This document shows positions 57,836 to 64,000 of a DNA stretch of 64,000 nucleotides, piece after piece. Position numbers and translations under genes: made by a program. Every line of letters begins with the position of its first letter. Positions within the stretch are counted from its first letter, which is position 1. The notes beneath the pieces are model-generated. The model was given only the letters and a program-made list of their open reading frames with translations, was not told the origin of the DNA and searched no databases. Source of the DNA: Bacteroidaceae bacterium (lineage in GTDB: Bacteria; Bacteroidota; Bacteroidia; Bacteroidales; Bacteroidaceae); the NCBI GenBank assembly GCA_024401055.1, contig JAKSLT010000001.1:1-64000 (forward strand), given 5' to 3'.

Positions 57836-60340
57836 TTACTTCTTTGCGGCGGGATAGAGTTCCTCCCACCATTCGGGCTGGTCTTTCAGGTATTTGGCAA
57901 ACCAGGCGAGGATGGTGTGGGCCCAGTCGGTCTGCTTAATGGGGTCGCTCACCACGTGGTTCTCGCCGTTGACGGTGACGTAGGCCACCTCGCGGCCGAG
58001 GATGCGGAGGGCGGTGTAGAGTTGCTGGCTCTCGGTGGTGGGCACGTTGGTATCTACCGTGCCGTGGAGCAGGAGGAGCGGCGTGTGAATCTTGTCGGCG
58101 TTGAAGAGGGGCGAGTGCTCGATGAAGAGGTCGCGGTCGCTCCACGGGAACTGTCCGTATTCGGCCACTTCGCCGTAGGTGTAGCCCCAGTAGCCGCCGC
58201 CCCAGTAGGACGTGATGTTGCTGATGCCGGCGTGGGCGATGGCGGCGGCGAAGATGTCGGTCTTCGTCTGCAAATACTCCGTCATGAAGCCGCCGTAGGA
58301 GGCACCGATGCAGCCTACTTTCTTCTCGTTTACCCAGGAGTGCTCGCGGCAGAACTGCTGCGTGGCCTCAATGATGTCCTCGGCGGTGCCTTCGCCCCAG
58401 GTGCCCACGTGGCGGGCAGCAAATTCCTGCCCGAAGCCGTTGGCGCCGCTCGGCTCTACCACCAGCACGGTGTAGCCCTGTGAGGCCCACACCTGGAAGG
58501 GGTAGTTGCTCTCCGCCGTGCGCATCGTAGCGGTGCAGCCGCCGTAGTAATACACGAGCATCGGGCGGTCGTGCATTCCGGCCGTGCCGTTGATAGGCTC
58601 GTAGTAGAAGCACTTGATGCTGTCGCCGCGGCTGCTCTGGAAACTCCATTCGTGGCAGGGAGCCTTGAAGGCGTCCTTATGGATGCTGGCGGCATCAATC
58701 TCGCCGAAGGGCGCGAACTTGCCCTTTGCCGTGCCCAAGTAGCAGAGGCGGGGCGTCGTACCGCCGTCCTGACCGTAAGCCACTATGCGGGGATTCTTCT
58801 GATGTGATGCCACGGAGCAGCCGGCGATGAGAGTCATCGGCACCTCTACTCGCGTGAGTCCCTTGCTGGCGGCATCGAGGCGGTAGAGCGTGCGGTCGTA
58901 GCCGTCGTCCGTCAGCAGGTACACGGCGTTGTCGCCGGGGCATACGCTGATGCGGGCCACGCTCGGCGTGAAGTCGTGGGGCAGGGGACAGGTGGCCGTA
59001 CGGGTCTGGGTGTCGTAGAGGAACACCAGCGAGTGGTACATGTTGCCTATCTGCCCGTCTTTCAGTTCCGAGCCCACGCCGCCAAAGGCATTGGCGGAGC
59101 CTTCCAGTATCAGCGTGTGGCCGTCGGGCATATACTGTGCGCTGCCGCCGATGAACTCGGCGTCGAGCAGTAAGGTATCAACTTTTCCCGTGAAGGCGTC
59201 CATCTCCAGCAGGGTAGTACGCGAGAAAGGACGGCGTGTAGCGTCGAAGCGGTTTACGTTGAGGAGCAACTTCTTGCCGTCGGCGCTGATGTCGCAGAGC
59301 CCTGCACCTTCCATACCGAAGGTGAGGCGCTGGCGAAGGCCGTTCTTCACGTCCACGCGCCAGAGCTGTTGGCGGGAGCGCCAGCCGGCCTGCTGGTCGT
59401 CGGGGTCTTCCATGTAGCGGAGGTTACCGCCGGTGGCGCGGCCGTCCTCGTTGGTGGAGCAGATGATATAGTCGCGGTTGGGCGAGAGGGTATAGTATCC
59501 TTCCGGCAGGTTGTCGGCCAGCACGCTCTCCTGGAATGTGGCGGGGTCGAGGGTCACGAACTGACGGTTGCCGTCGCGTGAACGGGTGAAGTACAGAATG
59601 TCGGCGCCTTCCAGCCAACGGAAGTAACTTTCACCTTCCGAGCGCCAGAGGGTACGGCCCGTCTGCAAGTCGGAGAGCACGGCCCAGCGGTCTTGCTTGC
59701 CGTCGCGCTTCACATTATTATAATTTACGATGGCGTAGCGGCCCGTAGGCGATACGCTGGCCCCGCGGTGATGCGGGCCGGTCATCATCTCCGTCCACGT
59801 CAGGGGATGCGGCGTGGCGTCGTCGAGGCTGATATTCTTGCCTATCACCTCCACGCGGAAGGTGTCGGCCTTCTCTTTTTCCGAAAGGGCCACGAGCCTC
59901 ACGGTCTGTTCCTCGCCTTTCAGCGTAAGGCTACCGCCCGGCAGTTCCTTGTCGTCGGCGCCGTAGAGCTTGTAGTTATTGATGCCCTTCACCTTGATGG
60001 TGGCCTTGCCGTACTGCGAAGAGCGCACGCGGAAGGCATACTGGCTCATCGTGCCGTCGCCCGTGGGCATGGCGTCGCCGTAGGCAATGGTGCGGTCGGG
60101 CTGTCCTTGCAGCAGGGGGTTCTTGCCGAGGAGTTCGGAGGCGGAGAATTTTTCGCCCTTCATATTGAGCGAGTCCGTCTGGTAGGCGTGGAAAGTCGTG
60201 GCGGGACTCCACATTTGGGCGGTATTGACGCGCAGCGTGTCTTGTGCAGCAACCGTGGCGTTCAGTGCCAGGGCGATGAGGAAAAGCCCCCCTCTTATCC
60301 CCCCTTGGGGGGGAAGACTTGAGAGTGAGAAATGAAGCAT
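57836..60340 (-). CDS. secreted S9-family prolyl oligopeptidase-like peptidase
   Basis: 834 aa from the ATG at 60340, chosen because it matches the start of the DPP-IV-like gene within the shared repeat and gives a signal peptide (..GGLFLIALALNATVAAQ). Beta-propeller, then hydrolase domain with GCIGASYGGFMT (Ser), LLLLHGTVDTNVP (Asp) and VNGENHVV (His). Cleavage preference unknown. Only about 25 bp from the murF stop. Confidence 0.9.
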   Translation of the reverse strand: MLHFSLSSLPPQGGIRGGLFLIALALNATVAAQDTLRVNTAQMWSPATTFHAYQTDSLNMKGEKFSASELLGKNPLLQGQPDRTIAYGDAMPTGDGTMSQYAFRVRSSQYGKATIKVKGINNYKLYGADDKELPGGSLTLKGEEQTVRLVALSEKEKADTFRVEVIGKNISLDDATPHPLTWTEMMTGPHHRGASVSPTGRYAIVNYNNVKRDGKQDRWAVLSDLQTGRTLWRSEGESYFRWLEGADILYFTRSRDGNRQFVTLDPATFQESVLADNLPEGYYTLSPNRDYIICSTNEDGRATGGNLRYMEDPDDQQAGWRSRQQLWRVDVKNGLRQRLTFGMEGAGLCDISADGKKLLLNVNRFDATRRPFSRTTLLEMDAFTGKVDTLLLDAEFIGGSAQYMPDGHTLILEGSANAFGGVGSELKDGQIGNMYHSLVFLYDTQTRTATCPLPHDFTPSVARISVCPGDNAVYLLTDDGYDRTLYRLDAASKGLTRVEVPMTLIAGCSVASHQKNPRIVAYGQDGGTTPRLCYLGTAKGKFAPFGEIDAASIHKDAFKAPCHEWSFQSSRGDSIKCFYYEPINGTAGMHDRPMLVYYYGGCTATMRTAESNYPFQVWASQGYTVLVVEPSGANGFGQEFAARHVGTWGEGTAEDIIEATQQFCREHSWVNEKKVGCIGASYGGFMTEYLQTKTDIFAAAIAHAGISNITSYWGGGYWGYTYGEVAEYGQFPWSDRDLFIEHSPLFNADKIHTPLLLLHGTVDTNVPTTESQQLYTALRILGREVAYVTVNGENHVVSDPIKQTDWAHTILAWFAKYLKDQPEWWEELYPAAKK

Positions 60341-60343
60341 GGG
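60280..60343 (-). repeat. 64-bp repeat forming the second S9 signal peptide start
   Basis: Differs from 50899-50962 by only a few bases; encodes MLHFSLSSLPPQGGIRGG. Confidence 0.9.
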
Positions 60344-60365
60344 TTGAACTTTTAGGAGCATATTT

Positions 60366-61766
60366 TTACATATATTCCGGCAGCTCATACAAGTGCGTGC
60401 CGTTGCTGCCTTTGATAAGTATGAGGAAGTCGGTAAGGGGCGCGCCTGCCAATTCTGCTTTCACCTCCTCGACGTTATGGAAGAAACGCACTTCTGTTAC
60501 GTTTGTTAATTTGCTAATTTGCTCATTTGCTAATTTGCTCATTTCCTCTCCCACGAGCCATAGCCGTTCCAAGCCCAGTGTGAGAGCCATCTCCATCACC
60601 TGTCGGTGTGCCTCTGCCGATGCTGCGCCGAGTTCGCGCATTTCGCCGAGCACGGCCATCTTATGGGCGGCGGGTATCTGGCGGAAGTTGTCGAGGGCGG
60701 CCGTCATGGAGGTGAGGTTGGCGTTGTAGGCGTCCACGATGAGCGTGTTGCGCTCCGTGCGTTTCAGTTCGGAACGTCCGAGGTGCGGGGCGTAGTGGCC
60801 CAGGGCATGGTCTATCTGTTCGGGAGCGACGCCGAAGTGAAGGCCCACGGCGGCGGCGGCCAGCATGTTGTCGATGTTGTACGCGCCGATGAGTTGCGTC
60901 TGCACCTCGTGCCAGTCGGCCTCGTCCTTGCTGCGCCACCGCATCTTCACGAAGGGGTTGCATTCCACCACTTCGCCTTCCACGCAGTAGCCGTGGCCCG
61001 CGCTGCCGTATCGGATGCTTTTCAGCCCCTCGGCCTTCGGCACAAGGTGTTCATTGTCGCCGTGCAGGAAGATGAAGCCGTCCTTCTTCCGGCGCAGGCA
61101 GGCGTAGAGTTCCGTCTTCGTGGCGATGACGCCCTCGAAGGAGCCGAAGCCCTCCAGGTGGGCGCGTCCCACGTTGGTGATAAGCCCGCAGTCGGGATCC
61201 ACGATGTCGCATAGGAAGGCTATCTCGCCCGGGTGGTTGGCACCGGTCTCTATGACGGCGATTTCGTTTTCTTCCGAACTAAACGGCAGGGTGAGCAGTG
61301 TGCGGGGTACGCCGATATGGTTGTTGAGGTTGCCCTGCGTGAAGGTCACGTGCCACTTCTCGCCGAGCACGGCGGCCATCAGTTCCTTCGTGGTGGTCTT
61401 TCCGTTGGTGCCGGTCACCTGAATGACGGGCCCGCGGAACTGCTCGCGGTGGTAGTGCGCCAATTCCTGCAACGTCCGCAGCACATCATCCACCTTTATA
61501 AGGCGCCCTTCCTCTCCAACACCTTTCCCATTCCATTCCCCTCCCTTTAGGGTAGGGGTTAGGGGTGGGTATGAAGGTTCTTGGGGTGGGTCTTCATCCA
61601 CCACGGCATACGCGCAGCCGGCCTCCAAGGCCTGCAATGCAAAAGCGTTGCCGTTGAAACGCTCGCCCTTCAAGGCGAAGAAAATACTGCCCTTCGGGCA
61701 CTGCCTCGTGTCGGTGGTAATCACGGGGTGAGCCCTGAAAATCTCATACAGTTCGGCTATATCCAT
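60366..61766 (-). CDS. murF: UDP-N-acetylmuramoyl-tripeptide--D-Ala-D-Ala ligase
   Basis: 466 aa. Last cytoplasmic peptidoglycan amino-acid addition. Substrate pocket region DTRQCPKGSIFFALKGERFNG, ATP loop VTGTNGKTTTKEL, IETGANHPGEI and DAYNANLTSM are intact. Two added stretches look repeat-derived: PSYPPLTPTLKGGEWNGKG (~64-85) from a GC-rich element and EEMSKLANEQISKLTN near 405-420 from an AAATTAGC heptad repeat also seen at 32832-32862. Confidence 0.94.
   Translation of the reverse strand: MDIAELYEIFRAHPVITTDTRQCPKGSIFFALKGERFNGNAFALQALEAGCAYAVVDEDPPQEPSYPPLTPTLKGGEWNGKGVGEEGRLIKVDDVLRTLQELAHYHREQFRGPVIQVTGTNGKTTTKELMAAVLGEKWHVTFTQGNLNNHIGVPRTLLTLPFSSEENEIAVIETGANHPGEIAFLCDIVDPDCGLITNVGRAHLEGFGSFEGVIATKTELYACLRRKKDGFIFLHGDNEHLVPKAEGLKSIRYGSAGHGYCVEGEVVECNPFVKMRWRSKDEADWHEVQTQLIGAYNIDNMLAAAAVGLHFGVAPEQIDHALGHYAPHLGRSELKRTERNTLIVDAYNANLTSMTAALDNFRQIPAAHKMAVLGEMRELGAASAEAHRQVMEMALTLGLERLWLVGEEMSKLANEQISKLTNVTEVRFFHNVEEVKAELAGAPLTDFLILIKGSNGTHLYELPEYM
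60499..60545 (-). repeat. AAATTAGC heptad repeat inside murF
   Basis: TTTGCTAATTTGCTCATTTG-type sequence read in frame as ANEQISKLTN; intergenic relatives at 32832-32862. Confidence 0.7.
61510..61575 (-). repeat. GC-rich element (family C) inside murF
   Basis: CCCCTCCCTTTAGGGTAGGGG core, adding about 22 residues. Related in style to families A and B but only one copy seen. Confidence 0.6.
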
Positions 61767-61788
61767 TTTTTTATTTATTATACGCAGG

Positions 61789-61819
61789 CAAAGTTACGAT
61801 TTTTCGCCGAGAAGGCCAA
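61789..61819 (-). promoter_or_regulatory. promoter of murF
   Basis: Minus-strand TAACTTTG (61789-61796), 20 bp spacer, TTG (61817-61819); about 23 bp before the ATG. Confidence 0.65.
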
Positions 61820-62208
61820 ATTTCTTGCGTCTTTTCTCCATCCTTGGCGCATGTGCAACGAAACAGGCACTGAAAAACACAAACTGGAACGGCACTAATC
61901 GCAAAAAAAACGGCACGGAAAACGCTTCAAAAATAAATCTGGACTTTTCCGGAATTTTGTCAAAATTTTTTACAAAAAACGGCCTTTTTCTCGCCCGTGG
62001 CTGGCGTAGAATGAAACGCAAAAAATCCGGCTCGAAATATCGCCGTATTCAACAGATTTCGCAAGCCCCAGTGTTTCAGCCTTTTGGCTAAAATCCCCGC
62101 CTTCTCTTCCCCGATTTTAAGCAAAAATTTCCTCTTAAAAGGGAACTTTTTCCCGATTTTCGCCCTCTGTCTGTCCATCCTTTTTCGTTTTCGCCCCTTT
62201 TTTCCGTC

Positions 62209-62372
62209 ACTAGTTCCCTTTTAATTTTCACTGGCTCCCATTTAATTTTCACTAAAAGGGAACTAGTGCAAATTAAATGAGGACTAATGCGAATTAAAAG
62301 AGGACTAGTGCGAATTAAATGGGAACTAATGCGAATTTAATGGGCATTAGTGCGAATTAAAAGGGGACTAAT
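62209..62372. repeat. phased array 5 (ACTAGT/ACTAAT units, 21-bp period, with an inversion)
   Basis: Units begin at 62209, 62230, 62251, then after an 11-bp step where orientation flips at 62262, 62283, 62304, 62325, 62346 and 62367, each 21 bp apart. Spacer sequence AATTAAATGGG/AATTAAAAGGG as in array 4. It lies in the 61767-62572 gap, which otherwise holds the murF promoter, AT-rich sequence and the terminator. Confidence 0.85.
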
Positions 62373-62467
62373 GAAAAATCGTGCTTTCGGGGCATGTCGC
62401 GGGGTGTCTTCCGGCGGCGTTTTCTCCGTTTTTTTCATTGTCAAAATTTTTTACACTTTTCAAAACA

Positions 62468-62532
62468 GCAAAAAAAGCGAAAATAGAACTGGAGCGGCAC
62501 TGTCGTGTCCAGTTCTATTTTCGCTTTTTTGC
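62468..62532. terminator. strong bidirectional terminator after the esterase
   Basis: A perfect stem of at least 23 bp (arms 62470-62493 and 62508-62531, containing GCGAAAATAGAACTGGA) with a 14-nt loop. Both arms end in A/T runs, so it yields a U tail on either strand. It lies about 40 bp downstream of the esterase stop. Confidence 0.88.
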
Positions 62533-62572
62533 CGTCGGGGCCGCGCTGGGCGGGAGGGGGGTGCGCGGCGGC

Positions 62573-63418
62573 CTAAATTCCGCTGAAGTTTCTCGACGCA
62601 AAGGGGAGGGCGGTGCGCAGTGCCGTGTGCCAGTACTCCCAGTTGTGGGTGCCGTTGCGCACGCGGAGCTCGTCTTTCACGCGACGCTGGCGCATGAGGC
62701 GGTGGAGCTCCGTGGAGAGGTCGAGGAGGAAGTCGTCGTCGCCGCAGTCGAAGAACCACTTCACCGTGCGCAGGTCGCGCAGCGTGGCTTCGTCGGCCTT
62801 GCGCACGAATTCGAGGGCGGAATGGTCGCGCACGGACTTCTCCGTCCAGAAGAGTTTGTCGTCCTCGTTTTTCTCGTTTCTCACGTTGCCTTCGAGCCAT
62901 GCGCTCATGGCGTAGCACGATGAGAACTTGTCGGGGTGGCGCTGGGCATACACCGTGCTGCCGCCGCCGCCCATCGAAAGGCCCATCACGGCGCGCTGGC
63001 CTTTGTGGCCTCCGGCGCTGTATTTGCGCTCCACGGCGGGCATGAACTCGTAGATGAAGAAATCCTCGTAGGCCCACCCCGGCATGTTGAAGTAGCCGTT
63101 CCATGTGCGGTGGGTGTCGGGGCCGCCGGCGTTGGGCATGATGATGACCATCTCGCAGGCCTCGCCCGTCTCGATGAGCTCGTCGGCCACGATTTGCAAC
63201 TGTCCCTTGTCGCGCCACGCCCGGTAGTCGTCCGACAGGCCGTGGAGGAGATACACCACGGGGTAGTGCTTCTCGGGGGAGTAGTGGCTGGGGAGATAGA
63301 CGTTGTACTTCACTGTGGCGCAGAGGTTGCCGCTGACGATGCTGTCGGTCACGATTTTTCCTGCTTGAGCGATGGTGCAGGAGAAAAGGAATAAGAGGGT
63401 GAAAATCAAGTTTCTCAT
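62573..63418 (-). CDS. secreted esterase (esterase D / feruloyl-esterase-like)
   Basis: 281 aa with a signal peptide (MRNLIFTLLFLFSCTIAQA). Alpha/beta hydrolase: YPVVYLLHGLSDDYRAW, nucleophile in MGLSMGGGG (~148), Asp near FFDCGDDDF and His in GTHNWEYW. Bacteroidetes relatives act on carbohydrate esters such as acetyl- or feruloyl-xylan or trehalose esters; substrate not predictable. Confidence 0.88.
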   Translation of the reverse strand: MRNLIFTLLFLFSCTIAQAGKIVTDSIVSGNLCATVKYNVYLPSHYSPEKHYPVVYLLHGLSDDYRAWRDKGQLQIVADELIETGEACEMVIIMPNAGGPDTHRTWNGYFNMPGWAYEDFFIYEFMPAVERKYSAGGHKGQRAVMGLSMGGGGSTVYAQRHPDKFSSCYAMSAWLEGNVRNEKNEDDKLFWTEKSVRDHSALEFVRKADEATLRDLRTVKWFFDCGDDDFLLDLSTELHRLMRQRRVKDELRVRNGTHNWEYWHTALRTALPFASRNFSGI

Positions 63419-63508
63419 GTCGTTTGTTTTAGAAGAGGATTAGCGTGTGTGAAGGAGGCTCCTGTTTGCCGTGCGGGAGGCAAGGGGACGCTTGGAGGAA
63501 AGCGGGAG

Positions 63509-63539
63509 CAAAGTTACATATTTTTTATTATACGCGCAA
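63509..63539 (-). promoter_or_regulatory. promoter of the esterase gene
   Basis: Minus-strand TAACTTTG (63509-63516), 20 bp spacer, TTG (63537-63539). Confidence 0.65.
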
Positions 63540-63656
63540 GCCCGTATGGGCCCTTTTCGCAGTCCGCTTGTCAAAATTTGCTCTGCACGCCTCTTAAAAT
63601 ATGCTTTTTTATGTTTTTTTTTGACCCGAGGTGTAGGCAGAAAGCCCAGAATTGTG

Positions 63657-63664
63657 TAATTTTG
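63657..63664 (+). promoter_or_regulatory. promoter -7 box of the AMP-ligase gene
   Basis: TAATTTTG about 118 bp upstream of the ATG at 63782. The rest of 63419-63781 holds only this, the esterase promoter and T-rich sequence. Confidence 0.5.
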
Positions 63665-63781
63665 CAGCCAAGAGGAACCGGGGCATCCCTGTTCCCGGCC
63701 TCTCCCGACATTTTTCCCAACACCAGCCCCACAACCCACAAGGCTCTCTCCTTATTAGGAGAGAAAAGAGGGTAAACGACT

Positions 63782-64000
63782 ATGCAGAAAGACTTTATCT
63801 CACTCATCGAGCAAAGCATCCGCCACAACTGGAACCGCTACGCCCTCAGCGACTACGGCGGCGTGAGCCACCGCTACAGCGACGTGGCCCGCAAAGTGGC
63901 CAAACTTCATATCCTCTTCCGCCAGGCCGGCATAGAGCCCGGCGACCGCATCGCCCTCTACGGCCGCAACTCCTCGCAGTGGGCCATGGCCTTCATCGCC
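63782..64000 (+). CDS. AMP-dependent synthetase/ligase, N-terminal part (runs off the window)
   Basis: 73 codons are visible: MQKDFISLIEQSIRHNWNRYA..GVSHRYSDVARKVAKLHILF..GIEPGDRIALYGRNSSQWAMAF. This is the start pattern of long-chain fatty acid-CoA ligases and related enzymes. The AMP-binding core is outside the window. Confidence 0.8.
   Translation, partial: MQKDFISLIEQSIRHNWNRYALSDYGGVSHRYSDVARKVAKLHILFRQAGIEPGDRIALYGRNSSQWAMAFIA

Noticed and set aside
4033..62372. Phased repeat arrays as CRISPR arrays
   Set aside because: The units are 21-22 bp including the gap, gaps are conserved rather than unique, and there is no cas gene.

Overview
The window looks like chromosomal DNA of a Bacteroidales bacterium, most likely Prevotellaceae or a close relative. 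Four things point there: Bacteroidetes-type promoters (a TTG about 20 bp upstream of TAnnTTTG) before many genes; a fused FeoA-FeoB with a small Cys-rich partner; DUF1573, HU-like and S9 peptidase families typical of the phylum; and a GC-rich coding background with AT-rich gaps. I saw no tRNA, rRNA, CRISPR array, integrase or conjugation gene.

Layout. 0.26-2.9 kb is an AT-rich island: an intact vsr gene, the tail of an MvaI/BcnI-type restriction enzyme and the head of a C5-cytosine methyltransferase, with two other genes (one with an HsdR N-terminal nuclease fold) between the two stubs. 3.0-3.9 kb has a broken winged-helix remnant and an HU-like gene. 4.4-9.1 kb (+) has a short DXS-like transketolase and a secreted M6 metalloprotease. 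9.2-15.5 kb (-) is an apparent operon: DUF1573 protein, xth, sppA, lpxK, purine nucleoside phosphorylase, prolyl-tRNA deacylase. 15.8-26.0 kb (+) has purA, feoAB with its Cys-rich partner, a TetR regulator, fabG, an RluD-type synthase, an EEP-family protein, rlmH and an EptA-like sulfatase-fold membrane enzyme. 26.1-27.2 kb is a secreted-protein pseudogene interrupted by a 329-bp MITE whose target duplication is still readable.

27.6-47.1 kb (-) is the main specialised locus. It holds a three-module NRPS (C-A-T, C-A-T, C-A-T-reductase), an A-T-thioesterase protein with Cys at the thioesterase nucleophile position, a beta-lactamase-fold hydrolase, a condensation-like acyltransferase, a MATE exporter fused to an RsbW-type kinase domain, a STAS anti-anti-sigma protein and a SpoIIE/PP2C phosphatase. 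I infer a nonribosomal peptide aldehyde or alcohol pathway whose exporter is tied to a partner-switching phospho-relay. 47.7-61.8 kb (-) has a second HU-like gene, DPP-IV-like peptidase, Ca2+-type P-ATPase, 5'-nucleotidase, obgE, adk, hpt, a second S9 peptidase and murF. 62.6-63.4 kb (-) is an esterase, and the window ends inside an AMP-dependent ligase (+).

The most unusual feature is the repeat content. Several families of short GC-rich palindromic elements lie between genes and, stop-free and in frame, inside or at the ends of at least eight protein genes (RluD-type synthase, LpxK, EptA-like, NRPS, P-ATPase, two S9 peptidases, PrdX). In form this resembles the Rickettsia palindromic elements. 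Separately, five intergenic arrays of 4-9 short palindromic or half-palindromic units have strict 21- or 22-bp spacing, two of them just upstream of the two HU-like genes, and a covarying hairpin occurs six times, three copies lying 9-16 nt before start codons.
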